DNA of 64,000 nucleotides from the NCBI RefSeq assembly GCF_032930845.1, contig NZ_CP136758.1, positions 783,501 to 847,500 on the forward strand, given 5' to 3'. This document shows positions 10,356-19,722 of this stretch, piece by piece. The notes beneath the pieces are model-generated. The model saw only the letters and a program-made list of their open reading frames with translations, searched no databases and had not been told where the DNA came from. Within the stretch, counting starts at the first letter, position 1. Each line of letters starts with the position of its first letter. The position numbers were made by a program, and so were the translations under genes. The stretch is from Parvularcula sp. LCG005 (lineage in GTDB: Bacteria > Pseudomonadota > Alphaproteobacteria > Caulobacterales > Parvularculaceae).

Positions 10356-10465
10356 ACGCTTCGGCGCGTTAATGTTCGCGCCCTTGCCACGGCTGGGAGA
10401 ACCCGACTACGAGGAACTGTTATTCAGGGAAGTGCCGTGTGCCCCATGGGCCGGCGAGCAGATTT

Positions 10466-11362
10466 ATGACCGTTCTTGGTGAAATCCGGCGGGGCGGCCT
10501 GGGCAGAAAAGAGCCAAGACGAATTGGCCTCGTATTCTTCCTCGCATTGTCCTTTTTCATGGTTGTTTTCAGCCTGTACGGCGCGCAGGCGTCCGTGTTT
10601 GAAAAGGCGCGCGAAGGCGTGCTCGATTTCTTTGAGCCCGTCCTTTCGGTCGTTGGCGCGCCGGTCCGCTGGGTCAACGATCAGGTCGGCGACGTGCAGG
10701 ACTATTTCCGGCTGCATGCGGAAAATAAGCGCCTGCAGGAAGAGAACGCCGAACTCAGGATCTGGATGGAAGAGGCGCTGTCGCTTCGTCGGCAGATTTC
10801 CTATTACGAGACCATTCTCGAGACCAAACTGCCAGAGCCGGCCACCTTTGTTGACGCCAAGGTGATCGGCGAGAATGCCGGTCCGTACGACCACGCCCTT
10901 ATCCTCAGTGCCGGTCGCCGCGATGGCGTCAAGACGGGCAGTGCCGTCGTCGATGATGGCGGTCTTCTGGGCCATGTGGTCACCGCCGGTGACGGCGCGG
11001 CGCGGGTTCTTCTGTTGACGGACTATAACAGTCGCGTGCCGGTCTTTATTGAAGATCGTGCTGTTGAAGCCCTCCTTGCTGGACGCTCGACCGGGCGCCC
11101 GACGCTGGAATATTTTGCCGACTCCGTGGGCGAGCCCCTGACTCCAGGTCTCCGCGTCATCACGTCGGGCGCGGGCGGACGTCTGCCGCGCGGCATCGCG
11201 GTGGGTGAGATTGCTGCCGTCAATGACGGGCGCGTCACCGTTTCGCTTTATGCCAATTACCGGACGCCCGACCTCGTCCGTGTCATCGACTATCAGTTCC
11301 CGCAGGACGTCGAAGCGCCGGTGGAGACCGCCGAAGGCGATGAAGGCAGCATCGATGGATAG
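10466..11362 (+). CDS. mreC: rod shape-determining protein MreC
   Basis: A 298-residue bitopic inner membrane protein. It has a basic cytoplasmic N-terminus, one membrane helix (about residues 20-38), a coiled coil around DYFRLHAENKRLQEEN (about 75-105), and two periplasmic beta-barrel domains to about residue 275, then an acidic tail. MreC links MreB to PBP2 and activates it. The ATG at 10466 has GGCGAG upstream; a GTG at 10439 would add nine residues. The gap from mreB is 110 bases. mreD starts 8 bases before the stop, so coupling is likely. Confidence 0.95.
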   Translation: MTVLGEIRRGGLGRKEPRRIGLVFFLALSFFMVVFSLYGAQASVFEKAREGVLDFFEPVLSVVGAPVRWVNDQVGDVQDYFRLHAENKRLQEENAELRIWMEEALSLRRQISYYETILETKLPEPATFVDAKVIGENAGPYDHALILSAGRRDGVKTGSAVVDDGGLLGHVVTAGDGAARVLLLTDYNSRVPVFIEDRAVEALLAGRSTGRPTLEYFADSVGEPLTPGLRVITSGAGGRLPRGIAVGEIAAVNDGRVTVSLYANYRTPDLVRVIDYQFPQDVEAPVETAEGDEGSIDG

Positions 11363-11876
11363 AATGCTGCGCGTGCGACGGGTCCTTGCGACATCGGCGC
11401 CGGCCGTTGCCATGCTGGCAGGGATTGTCCTGCTGGTCGTGCCGATCCGTCTGGGGCAGGGCTATATTCCCACGCCGCTGCTCCCGCTCATCATCGTTTT
11501 TCTCTATTCGGTCTATGATCCTGATGCACTGCCTGCGCCGGTCGTCTTCGTCCTCGGACTGTTGCATGACCTTTTATATGGCGGCGGCTTTGGCGTCTGG
11601 GCCTCGATCTACCTGTCCATGAAGTATCTGGTGCATACGCAACGGGAATATCTGAACGGTCGTGTGCGCCGGGTCATATGGCTCGCTTTTGCCGTCGCAT
11701 CTGTGACTGTGGGCATTGTCCTGTGGCTGGAACAGTCGCTGCTGGCCGGTCGGTGGGTCGCCCTGTGGCCGCTAGTCTACCAATTCTTCATAACAATTGC
11801 CGTTTATCCTCTGGCATCAAGGACATTCTTCTATCTTCGTCGCCGGGCAGCGGGCGAGTTTGAGGCATATTCATGA
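11355..11876 (+). CDS. mreD: rod shape-determining protein MreD
   Basis: A 173-residue polytopic inner membrane protein with about five hydrophobic helices. The family feature LLHDLLYGGGFGVWA lies near the middle. MreD binds MreC and stabilises the elongation complex. The start at 11355 overlaps the mreC stop by 8 bases, and the stop overlaps the mrdA start in an ATGA arrangement, so the order and coupling fit the conserved operon. A longer frame from 11205 runs inside mreC and is not credible. Confidence 0.93.
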   Translation: MDRMLRVRRVLATSAPAVAMLAGIVLLVVPIRLGQGYIPTPLLPLIIVFLYSVYDPDALPAPVVFVLGLLHDLLYGGGFGVWASIYLSMKYLVHTQREYLNGRVRRVIWLAFAVASVTVGIVLWLEQSLLAGRWVALWPLVYQFFITIAVYPLASRTFFYLRRRAAGEFEAYS

Positions 11877-13852
11877 AGGTCGAACCATTCGATACCCAGC
11901 GGCACATGACGTTCACGCGTCGGGCGGCGCTCGCCTCGGGCGGCGTCTTTCTGCTGTTTGGCGGGATCGCAGGTCGGCTCTACGACCTTCAGGTTCGGCG
12001 CTATCAGGAATTTGCGGCCAAGGCCGATGACAACCGGTTCAAGCAGCGTATCGTCGTGCCGCTGCGCGGTGAAATCGTCGATCGCTATGGCAATACCATG
12101 GCCAGCAACCGGCAGAACTTCCGTGTCCTGCTTGTTCCCGAACAGACCAAAAGCGTCACCGAATCCATTGCGCGGCTGCAGGCCCATATCCCGCTGACCG
12201 AAGCCCAGCAGGAACGCCTGCTCAAAGAGGTGCGGGACAAACGGAACCAGCCGTTCGTGCCGATCGAAGTGATCGACAATCTCACATGGGACCAGTTTGT
12301 CGCCGTCAATTTTGAGGCGACCAACCTGCCGGGCATCGTGTCCGACGTCGGGCACACACGCTATTACCCCGATGGCGAAGTTGTCGCCCCGATTGTGGGG
12401 CATGTGGGATCTGCGGATACTCGCGACCTGGCCAATGCCGAGGATCAGAATGAGAAGCTTCTCTATCTGCAGCCCGGGTTCAAGCTTGGCAAACTCGGCC
12501 TTGAATATTCTCACGATACGGAGCTTCGCGGTGAAGCTGGCTCCCAGACGGTGGAGGTTACCGCCGCCGGCCGGGTGATCGAGGAAAACGAGAACCGTGG
12601 CCATGCCGCAGAGCAGGGCGATGCCCTTGGCCTGACGATCGATGCCGATCTGCAGCGGGCGGCGCACGATATTCTGGCGGCCGACTACGAGGAGTATCCT
12701 GAAGGCACGGACGAGCCTTATCCCGTCACCGCTTCAGCCGTCGTGATGGATGTGGTCACGGGCGATATCATCGTCATGGCCTCAACGCCGGCCTTCGATC
12801 CCAATCTGTTCGCGCGGCGGGTCGAGGCTCAGACGCTTCGTGAGCTGAAGGAATCACCGACCAAGCCGCTCCTGTGCAAACCGCTGGCCGGTGCTTATCC
12901 GCCGGGCTCGACGTTCAAGTTGCTGACCGGTGTGGCGGCGCAGGAAAACGGAATAGACGCTGACACCCGGTTCTACTGCGGCGGCAGTTTCCGCTTTGGC
13001 TCGCACAGCCACAGCTGCTGGAAACGCAGCGGCCATGGCAGCATGAACCTGTCCGACGCGATCAAGAATTCCTGCGACGTGTATTTCTACAATGTCGCGA
13101 CACGCGTCGATATTGATCACATTGCTGATGTGGCGCGGCGCTTCGGGCTCGGCCAGACATACGATCTTGGCATTTCCGGCGAGGTCCGTGGTACCGTGCC
13201 CGACCGAGACTGGAAGCGCGCCTACTATCGCACCCAGCCTGCAAACCAGATGTGGTTTCCGGGTGAGACCCTGTCCGTCGCGATCGGGCAGGGGGCTGTC
13301 ACCTCGACACCGTTGCAGCTGGCCGTCATGTCCGCCCGCCTGGCCACGGGGCAAGATGTCATGCCGCGGATCGTCCGCGGCGTCGGTAAGGAATTGCAGC
13401 CCACGAACGCCTTTGGCGCTGTCGGGATCGACGCCGGGCATCTCGATGTCATCCGTGCGGGTATGGACCGGGTTGTGAACGAGTGGGGCACGGCCGCGCG
13501 GTCCAGCCTTAAGCCCGACTGGCGCATGGCCGGCAAGACCGGCACATCACAGGTGCGCAGCCTGCAGATCAATCCAAAGACAGGCCGACCCTTCGGCAAT
13601 GAAGAGCTGCCCTGGCATCAGCGCGATCACGCGCTCTTCGTGGCCTTCGCGCCGTTTGAATCGCCCCGCTACGCAATTTCGGTTGTCGTCGAACACGGCG
13701 GGTCGGGGTCCAAATCTGCCGGTCCGCGGGCACGAGACATCATGCGCGCTGTTCTTGAAAAAGACCCTGCCAATACATCGCGCCATCCGCTGTGGGTGCC
13801 CGGTGCCCCGCGCCCGCGGCAACAGGTGGCCAGCGCCAATCTTGGGGGCTGA
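11873..13852 (+). CDS. mrdA: penicillin-binding protein 2 (transpeptidase)
   Basis: A 659-residue class B PBP for lateral wall cross-linking. It has an N-terminal membrane helix (about residues 18-36), a pedestal domain with the R1 motif RGEIVDRYG (65-73), and a transpeptidase domain from about 260. Catalytic motifs are present: S346-x-x-K349 in PGSTFK, S400-C-D in KNSCDVYFY (SxD is usual in PBP2 instead of SxN), and K555-T-G in AGKTGT. The active site faces the periplasm. It overlaps mreD by 4 bases and precedes rodA by 3 bases; RodA and PBP2 form the elongasome polymerase and transpeptidase pair. Confidence 0.97.
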   Translation: MKVEPFDTQRHMTFTRRAALASGGVFLLFGGIAGRLYDLQVRRYQEFAAKADDNRFKQRIVVPLRGEIVDRYGNTMASNRQNFRVLLVPEQTKSVTESIARLQAHIPLTEAQQERLLKEVRDKRNQPFVPIEVIDNLTWDQFVAVNFEATNLPGIVSDVGHTRYYPDGEVVAPIVGHVGSADTRDLANAEDQNEKLLYLQPGFKLGKLGLEYSHDTELRGEAGSQTVEVTAAGRVIEENENRGHAAEQGDALGLTIDADLQRAAHDILAADYEEYPEGTDEPYPVTASAVVMDVVTGDIIVMASTPAFDPNLFARRVEAQTLRELKESPTKPLLCKPLAGAYPPGSTFKLLTGVAAQENGIDADTRFYCGGSFRFGSHSHSCWKRSGHGSMNLSDAIKNSCDVYFYNVATRVDIDHIADVARRFGLGQTYDLGISGEVRGTVPDRDWKRAYYRTQPANQMWFPGETLSVAIGQGAVTSTPLQLAVMSARLATGQDVMPRIVRGVGKELQPTNAFGAVGIDAGHLDVIRAGMDRVVNEWGTAARSSLKPDWRMAGKTGTSQVRSLQINPKTGRPFGNEELPWHQRDHALFVAFAPFESPRYAISVVVEHGGSGSKSAGPRARDIMRAVLEKDPANTSRHPLWVPGAPRPRQQVASANLGG

Positions 13853-13855
13853 TCC

Positions 13856-15004
13856 ATGTCCACGATCATGCTCTCGGACCAGAATATCGGCGTTCGCGGC
13901 CGGTTCATGCGCATACATGTGTTGCTGATCGCGCTCCTTTGCGCGCTCGCCGGTGTCGGTGTGATGACCCTTTATTCGGTGGCGCAGGGCTCCTGGGATC
14001 CCTATGCCACCAAGCATCTCGTCCGCTTTGTTGTCGCCCTGTGCGTCCTGCTCGCCGTCGCTGTGACGCCGCTCAAATTCTGGCTGTCAGCGGCCTATCC
14101 TGTCTATTTCCTGTCACTGGGTCTTCTGTTCCTTGTGCCGATCATCGGCGACATAAACATGGGCGCCCGGCGCTGGATCTCGATGGGCGGGTTCCAGCTG
14201 CAGCCATCGGAGATCATGAAGGTCGCGCTCGTCATGGCGTTGGCGCGCTACTACCACGGGCTGGAATTCAAGAAGGTGTCGACGGTGCTGGGCCTCATCC
14301 CGCCCATGGCCATGATCGGTATTCCAGTGGGCCTTGTCTTCATCCAGCCTGATCTGGGGACGGCGATTTTGCTGGCCCTGTCGGGGCTGTTCATTGTTCT
14401 GCTGGCAGGCGTGTCCTGGCGCTGGGTCATTCTGGGGATATTCGCGGCCCTGGCGGTCATCGTCTTCGGTATCCAGACGGGGCTGCTCGAAGCCTACCAG
14501 ATCAAGCGGGTGACGGCGTTTCTGGATCCGACCTGGGATCCGCTCGGCGCGAACTTCCACCCCAACCAGTCCAAGATCGCGATCGGCTCGGGCGGGGTCG
14601 AGGGCAAAGGCTATATGGCCGGCACCCAGAGCCAGCTGGGTTTCCTGCCGGAAAAACACACGGACTTCATCTTCACCATCTTCGGCGAGGAGTTTGGCCT
14701 GATCGGCGCGCTGGGGCTTCTGACCCTCTATTTTGTGACTTTCAGTGTCGGGATGCGGATTGCCCTTGCCGCCAAGAGCCATTTCGGCCGGCTTCTGGCG
14801 ATGGGCGTGTCCCTGACGCTCGTCATGTATGTGCTGATCAACACCGGCATGGTCATGGGCCTCGCGCCCGTCGTCGGTGTGCCGCTGCCGCTAGTCTCCT
14901 ATGGGGGGACAGTGATGCTGTCGATGATGATCGGCTTTGGTTTTGTGATGTCCGTGTGGATCCACCGGCATCAGGATACGTTGCGGACGCCCGGCTGGCG
15001 CTAG
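13856..15004 (+). CDS. rodA: SEDS glycosyltransferase RodA
   Basis: A 382-residue SEDS-family peptidoglycan polymerase with about ten membrane helices. Family features include GARRWISMGGFQLQPSE (about residues 102-118), IQPDLGTAIL, and the C-terminal LPLVSYGGT. It uses lipid II to build glycan strands together with PBP2. It is the last gene of the mreBCD-mrdA-rodA cluster. The next gene is convergent, and the terminator found in the gap points the other way, so I see no clear rodA terminator apart from the weak use of the same hairpin. Confidence 0.96.
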   Translation: MSTIMLSDQNIGVRGRFMRIHVLLIALLCALAGVGVMTLYSVAQGSWDPYATKHLVRFVVALCVLLAVAVTPLKFWLSAAYPVYFLSLGLLFLVPIIGDINMGARRWISMGGFQLQPSEIMKVALVMALARYYHGLEFKKVSTVLGLIPPMAMIGIPVGLVFIQPDLGTAILLALSGLFIVLLAGVSWRWVILGIFAALAVIVFGIQTGLLEAYQIKRVTAFLDPTWDPLGANFHPNQSKIAIGSGGVEGKGYMAGTQSQLGFLPEKHTDFIFTIFGEEFGLIGALGLLTLYFVTFSVGMRIALAAKSHFGRLLAMGVSLTLVMYVLINTGMVMGLAPVVGVPLPLVSYGGTVMLSMMIGFGFVMSVWIHRHQDTLRTPGWR

Positions 15005-15016
15005 ACGTAGGCCACG

Positions 15017-15038
15017 AAAAAAGCCCCATTCAAGGGGC
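15017..15038 (-). terminator. intrinsic terminator of the Hpt gene
   Basis: On the minus strand GCCCC pairs with GGGGC around a 6-base loop, followed by six T (the A run at 15017-15022 on the plus strand). It lies just downstream of the leftward Hpt gene. Confidence 0.75.
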
Positions 15039-15070
15039 CAAGTCGTTCTTCGATTTTCAGTCTCGGCGCT

Positions 15071-15430
15071 TTATTCGTAGCGGGTCAGCATTTCGTCGAT
15101 CGCCTGGCGCGTTTCGGCGATGGCATTGGGGATGCCGCTCAACGCATCCTGTGCTTCGGCAAAATTCCCGGCCTTGCCTGCATCCTCGATCACGCGGGCG
15201 CGCATGGCGAGCAGGGCCGCCCCGAGATTGGCCGACGATCCTTTGAGGGCATGGCCCAAGGCGGCCACATTGCTGCTGTCATTGGCGGCGATAGCGGCCA
15301 GGAGACCTGAGTTGATTTCCGCGGTGGATTCCCAGAATGCCTCAAGGATGGCCCGTACACCATCCACGCCCGCCGCTTCCGCAAGACCACCCAGCTGGCT
15401 CTCGTCAATAATATCTGCGTTTCCTACCAC
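15071..15430 (-). CDS. stand-alone Hpt phosphotransfer protein
   Basis: A 119-residue protein that is essentially one Hpt domain. The phosphorylatable His60 lies in the motif HALKGSSANLG, and the rest is a predicted four-helix bundle. Such proteins relay phosphate between hybrid histidine kinases and response regulators in the cytoplasm. The start is a GTG at 15430 with AGGGGAC upstream. There is no adjacent kinase; a hybrid kinase with two receiver domains and no Hpt of its own lies 39 kb away in this window and is one possible partner. In Caulobacter the comparable role is filled by ChpT, a different fold, so this is not ChpT. Confidence 0.88.
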   Translation of the reverse strand: MVGNADIIDESQLGGLAEAAGVDGVRAILEAFWESTAEINSGLLAAIAANDSSNVAALGHALKGSSANLGAALLAMRARVIEDAGKAGNFAEAQDALSGIPNAIAETRQAIDEMLTRYE

Positions 15431-15593
15431 TGCCGTCCCCTAAAAATTCTGCCTGAGCACCAAAGTTTTCGCATCGCAACCGCGGCTTCCCGTTTGTGCC
15501 CAGTGCCAGAGTATTGCTAAGACATGTAAAAGTTCGGCTAATAACAGCACACCGCTTCGTCTGATTGCGGGGTGGGAAGAGTGGGAAGTCTGT

Positions 15594-17159
15594 ATGTCTG
15601 AGTCTGTGAGCGGTTCCGAACAGGAACATTGGTCGGGGAAGGCCGCTTTCATCCTGGCGGCCGTCGGGTCGGCCGTGGGCCTTGGTAACCTTGTCCGATT
15701 TCCCTCGGTGGCGGGCAGCGCCGGCGGCGGTGCCTTTGTTCTTGTCTATTTCCTCTGCGTTGTCCTCATCGCGCTACCGGTCCTGATTGCCGAGCTGTTT
15801 ATCGGCCGGCGCGGGGGCGGATCCGCCGTATCTGCCGTGGCCCGTCTGGCAAAAGCCGAGGGCAACTCGTCCATGTGGTCGCTGTTCTGCTGGATCGGCA
15901 TGATCGCCAGCTTCATGATCGTGACCTTCTACTCGGTCCTTGCGGGCTGGGTTCTCGATTTTGTTGTGCTGTCATTCTCGGACCTCATGTCGAATATTTC
16001 GGCCAATGGCATCGGCGCCATCAGTAATGGTGCTTTCGCCGGTATGGATGACGAGGAGATTACGGGACAGCTGGGGGCCCTCCTCGAAAGTCCGGTGAAG
16101 ATGATCGTCATGTTGGCCATCTTCAACGTGATTACGGTGTTCATCGTCTCCCGCGGCGTCAAAGGCGGGATCGAAACCGCAGCCAAGGTCATGATGCCGG
16201 CGTTCTTCGCCCTGCTTCTAGTGCTGACCGTATTTTCTATTATCAATGGCGATGCCGGATCCGCGCTGAGCTTCCTGTTCAAGCCTGACATGGGCAAGTT
16301 CATGGCGACGCTGTCCGACGGGTCGATCCTGCTGCAGGCGGTGGGGCAGGCGTTCTTCTCGCTCAGCCTCGGCTCGGCCATGATGATCACCTACGGTCTC
16401 TATATGGGGCGCGATCAGGACCTGCCGGGCTCCGCCCGCATCGTCGCCGTGGCGGATACGTCCGTCGCGCTGATTGCCGGTCTTGCGATCTTCCCGATCG
16501 TCTTCGCCGCCGGCCTCAACCCTGATGGCGGCCTGACGCTGCTGTTCAGCACCTTCCCGCTGGCGCTGCACCAGATCCCGTTCGGCGGCGTGCTCGCCAT
16601 CGCCATCTTCCTGATGACACTGTTCGCCGCGCTCACTTCGGCGATTGCGCTTCTGGAAGTTGCGGTCGCCTTCGCCGATGGGGACCTCAACCTTACCAGG
16701 GAACAGCGCAAACGCCGTCGGCTCGTCTGGTCCGTCCTCCTCGGGATACTGATGTTCGTGATTGGCGTTGGTCACGTGCTCTCGCAGGTGCCGACCAGTG
16801 TGCAGGACAATTTCTTCAACACATGGACGCCACTCGACTTCATCCCGATGTTCGAGGGCAAGACGTTGCTTGATACCTTCGACAAGCTCAGCGGCGATGT
16901 GCTGCTGCCGCTTGGCGGCTTCCTGACGGCGATCTTTGCCGGTTGGGTGATGTCCTCATCCTCGGCGCGTGAAGAAATCCGCTTCAATTCCGAGCGGACC
17001 TTCCGGATCTGGCGCTTCCTCGTGCGGTGGGTGTGTCCGCTGTTTGTGGGTCTCGTACTGATCTATGCCGTCATCGTGGCCCCGCTGCGCGCCCAGATGG
17101 AAGCGCGCGGCTCTGACGCCAAGCAAACCATTGAGGAAATGGCGGCGCCTAAAGACTGA
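15594..17159 (+). CDS. sodium-dependent transporter, SNF (NSS) family
   Basis: A 521-residue inner membrane transporter with about 12 helices. Helix 1 carries the family sodium and substrate site motif SAVGLGNLVRFP (about residues 26-37). The GGGAFVLVYF run and the later FFSLSLGSAMMITYG segment also fit the neurotransmitter:sodium symporter family. Bacterial members such as LeuT and MhsT import amino acids with sodium; the substrate here cannot be told. GGGAAG precedes the start by 6 bases. It is convergent with the proline iminopeptidase gene, and a link to amino acid use is only suggestive. Confidence 0.92.
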   Translation: MSESVSGSEQEHWSGKAAFILAAVGSAVGLGNLVRFPSVAGSAGGGAFVLVYFLCVVLIALPVLIAELFIGRRGGGSAVSAVARLAKAEGNSSMWSLFCWIGMIASFMIVTFYSVLAGWVLDFVVLSFSDLMSNISANGIGAISNGAFAGMDDEEITGQLGALLESPVKMIVMLAIFNVITVFIVSRGVKGGIETAAKVMMPAFFALLLVLTVFSIINGDAGSALSFLFKPDMGKFMATLSDGSILLQAVGQAFFSLSLGSAMMITYGLYMGRDQDLPGSARIVAVADTSVALIAGLAIFPIVFAAGLNPDGGLTLLFSTFPLALHQIPFGGVLAIAIFLMTLFAALTSAIALLEVAVAFADGDLNLTREQRKRRRLVWSVLLGILMFVIGVGHVLSQVPTSVQDNFFNTWTPLDFIPMFEGKTLLDTFDKLSGDVLLPLGGFLTAIFAGWVMSSSSAREEIRFNSERTFRIWRFLVRWVCPLFVGLVLIYAVIVAPLRAQMEARGSDAKQTIEEMAAPKD

Positions 17160-17168
17160 CCTTGAAGC

Positions 17169-17198
17169 GCAGCGCGCGACGGCTCAGTCGCGCGCTGC
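17169..17198. terminator. long hairpin between convergent genes
   Basis: GCAGCGCGCGAC pairs perfectly with GTCGCGCGCTGC (12 bp) around loop GGCTCA. It includes the last codons and stop of the iminopeptidase gene and follows the SNF transporter stop by 9 bases. No T run follows, so it may act with Rho or simply block read-through from either side. Confidence 0.5.
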
Positions 17199-18140
17199 AA
17201 ATCTGTCTGTGGCTTCCATCAGAATACTGACAATACCGTCCTCGCTGGCAGCATGGCCGGCATCGGGGACCACCTTCAGCTCCGCATCGGGCCATTGGCG
17301 CGCAAGGTCCCAGGCGGTTTTCATCGGCGTCACCACGTCGTAGCGCCCTTGGGCGATCACGCCCGGAATGCCCTCGAGCCGATGGGCATTGTTGATGATC
17401 CAGCCATCTTCTTCAAAGAAACCGCCATTCACGAAATAATGGCATTCGATCCGCGCAAAGGCAGTCGCGAACTGGTCACCAGCAAAGCTCTGCACCCGGT
17501 CGACTGAGGGCAGAAGCGACACGGTCGTCCCTTCCCACACGGACCAGGCTTTGGCCGCCTGCAGTTTTGCCGCCGGGTCATCGCCGGTCAGACGGCGGTA
17601 ATAGGCAGCCATCAGGTCATCGCGCTCGGCGACCGGAATCGGCGCCAGATAATCCTCCCACGCATCCGGGTAGATCCAGCTCGCGCCCTCCTGGTAGAAC
17701 CATAAAAGCTCGGACCGGCGCAGGGTGAAAATGCCGCGGAGCACGAGTTCGGAGACACGTGAGGGGTGGGTGAGGGCATAGGCGAGTGCCAGTGTCGATC
17801 CCCACGACCCGCCAAACATTTGCCACCGTTCCACGCCCAATTGCTCCCGCAACTGCTCCATGTCGCGAATCAGGTCCCAGGTCGTATTCTCGCGCAGCTC
17901 TGCATGAGGCGTCGAACGGCCACAGCCGCGCTGATCGAAAACCACAATGCGATAACGCTCAGGATCAAAAAACCGCCGCATGGAGGGGGTTGATCCACCG
18001 CCTGGCCCGCCATGGCACACCACGACGGGCTTGCCATTGGGGTTGCCGCAGACCTCATAATAGATCTCGTGGATCGCTGATACTTTCAGGCGGCCGCGTT
18101 CATAGGGGTCGATCGGCGGGTAGAGGTTAAATTTCGTCAT
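17184..18140 (-). CDS. pip: proline iminopeptidase
   Basis: A 318-residue alpha/beta-hydrolase of peptidase family S33 that removes N-terminal proline from peptides. The oxyanion segment HGGPGGGS (residues 43-50), DQRGCGRS, and the nucleophile Ser112 in GGSWGS are all typical. Asp lies in QGRYDVVTP and His in DAGHAASE near the C-terminus, completing the triad. I chose the ATG at 18140, which gives the family-typical N-terminus MTKFNLYPPIDPY; the upstream frame to 18209 adds an unlikely leader. The protein is cytoplasmic with no signal peptide. Confidence 0.95.
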   Translation of the reverse strand: MTKFNLYPPIDPYERGRLKVSAIHEIYYEVCGNPNGKPVVVCHGGPGGGSTPSMRRFFDPERYRIVVFDQRGCGRSTPHAELRENTTWDLIRDMEQLREQLGVERWQMFGGSWGSTLALAYALTHPSRVSELVLRGIFTLRRSELLWFYQEGASWIYPDAWEDYLAPIPVAERDDLMAAYYRRLTGDDPAAKLQAAKAWSVWEGTTVSLLPSVDRVQSFAGDQFATAFARIECHYFVNGGFFEEDGWIINNAHRLEGIPGVIAQGRYDVVTPMKTAWDLARQWPDAELKVVPDAGHAASEDGIVSILMEATDRFAARD

Positions 18141-18306
18141 GTGTCTCGAGAAAGGCTTTGTCTGCGCGGCAAGTGTGATAGGGTTTAGAGACGGTTGCAA
18201 AATCCACAAGAAGCCATTGGCTCAGGTTGGACAAACTTTAAGACGGGTCATGTTGGATGTGCCGGGCAGGACACCGAACCAATGGCCGGGGCATAAGGTA
18301 GGGGCT

Positions 18307-18975
18307 ATGAGTCTGGCGCTGCGTGTGAAGCGACCTGTTTTTACCATTTTGTGTGGCTTGTCACTGACGGCGTGTGCCTCTGTGAAGGTGTCCATGCCCG
18401 GATTTGCCGGCGAGGAATCTCAGGCCCCCGTAGCGCATTCCGAACGAATTGCTCTTAATGACGCGGCCAGTGCGCTGGCCGACCAGCCCTGGGGCAAGGT
18501 CGAAGATAGCGGTCTCGTCACTGTCCTTTTCGGCCGCCTGAAGGAGACAGAAGAAGACCGCGTCCTCGACCAGTATATAAGCCGAATCCGTACCTTTAAC
18601 GCTGATCCCGTGACGGCCGTTATCGCCGATGCAGACAGCTCGCTCGCCCAGGCCCGCCGCGTGGCGGAAGCCGGTCGGCAGGCGGTGAATTCGATGCAGC
18701 CCGTCGCGTCCGATATCTCGACACTCGAAGACGCGATCAGCGAAGCCCGCGAATGTCGCAAGATGTATGTGCGTGCGCTGCAGCTTCTGCAGAAAGACGG
18801 CGCTGCGATCAGCGAATCGGATGTCGACATGATCCGTGACGCCTTCACCCAGACAATTGCCGATATCGGTCAGACCGCCGACGTGGTCGCCGATCGTGTG
18901 GCACTGGGTGAGAACAAGGATCGTCTGGCCCTGCCCACGACGGATCCGGTGGGCGGCAGCGATACTTACGACTGA
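18307..18975 (+). CDS. hypothetical lipoprotein
   Basis: A 222-residue putative lipoprotein I do not recognise. The lipobox LTAC has its Cys at residue 23 after a basic and hydrophobic signal. The mature part is mostly alpha-helical by composition, with a Cys in ARECRKMY. The start ATG at 18307 is preceded by AAGGTAGGGG. It stands alone between the divergent iminopeptidase gene and the convergent TetR gene, and ends 15 bases before the latter. Confidence 0.78.
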   Translation: MSLALRVKRPVFTILCGLSLTACASVKVSMPGFAGEESQAPVAHSERIALNDAASALADQPWGKVEDSGLVTVLFGRLKETEEDRVLDQYISRIRTFNADPVTAVIADADSSLAQARRVAEAGRQAVNSMQPVASDISTLEDAISEARECRKMYVRALQLLQKDGAAISESDVDMIRDAFTQTIADIGQTADVVADRVALGENKDRLALPTTDPVGGSDTYD

Positions 18976-18983
18976 TAGTCGAC

Positions 18984-19002
18984 GGCGACCTCAGGCGTCG
19001 CC
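18984..19002. terminator. possible short terminator hairpin
   Basis: GGCGAC pairs with GTCGCC around a 7-base loop at the junction of the convergent lipoprotein and TetR genes, overlapping the TetR stop region. There is no T run, so the call is weak. Confidence 0.3.
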
Positions 19003-19611
19003 AAGATCCCGCGCGACGGCGCGGACAATCAGGTCAATCTGTGCCCAGACTTCATCCTGCGTTCCCGAAAGCCCTGTCGGCCCGACCGAAATGGTGATGA
19101 TGCCGTGAACCGCGGCCCACAAGGCTTTGGTCAAGGTGCGGTGCTTGGGGCTGTCCACATGTCCCTTGGCTTCGACAATCACACTCTCCAGCACCTCGAA
19201 CAGCGCGCGCTGTTTCTCCAGATACCAGACCGGCACTTGTGACTTGCCGCGGCGGTTGAAGGCGAGAACCGCGCTCCACAGATCCTGCCGGTCTACGACA
19301 AAGTTCAGATAGGCGCGCCCCAGCGCCAGCAGCTGGTCTGTCGTCGACAGATTTTCTCTTCGCGCCTGTTCGCGCGCCGCGCTGATGATCTCGAGCAATT
19401 CGTCATAGACCTGCCCCCCGACGTGGAAGAGCAGCTCATCCAGGTGACCAAACAAATTGTAGACGGTCCCGACCGATACTCCCATTCGAACTGCGAGCAC
19501 GCGCGCCTTGACCTGTTCGGGGCCCCCCTCGATGAGCAGGGCACGCGCCTCATCCAGCGCACTCGCTCTGAGGTCCTCTGTCGTCCGGCGGGGAGATGTC
19601 GTTCTGGCCAT
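18991..19611 (-). CDS. TetR/AcrR family transcriptional regulator
   Basis: A 206-residue repressor-type regulator. The N-terminal helix-turn-helix covers about residues 36-57 (VRMGVSVGTVYNLFGHLDEL), and the C-terminal ligand and dimer domain is helical. It is divergent from an MFS transporter gene across 111 bases, the usual arrangement when a TetR protein controls an exporter. The ligand is unknown. A short palindrome in the shared promoter region may be its operator. Confidence 0.9.
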   Translation of the reverse strand: MARTTSPRRTTEDLRASALDEARALLIEGGPEQVKARVLAVRMGVSVGTVYNLFGHLDELLFHVGGQVYDELLEIISAAREQARRENLSTTDQLLALGRAYLNFVVDRQDLWSAVLAFNRRGKSQVPVWYLEKQRALFEVLESVIVEAKGHVDSPKHRTLTKALWAAVHGIITISVGPTGLSGTQDEVWAQIDLIVRAVARDLGDA

Positions 19612-19639
19612 AGGCTCTTTTGCCCGGTTTGCGCCTTCC

Positions 19640-19650
19640 GAACAAGGTTC
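19640..19650. promoter_or_regulatory. possible TetR operator
   Basis: GAAC-AAG-GTTC is an 11-base perfect inverted repeat lying 29 bases upstream of the tetR start and about 73 bases upstream of the MFS start. TetR operators are usually longer, so this is only a candidate core. Confidence 0.25.
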
Positions 19651-19722
19651 AATATTTGATCAGCCATTGCTCCCGCGCCCAAGTTGCGAGAGAGACGCGG
19701 CACGACGGCAGGAACGACCCAA

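Noticed and set aside
10424..11413. Minus-strand frame of 329 residues opposite mreC
   Set aside because: mreC is certain from family features and operon order; the antisense frame is a shadow.
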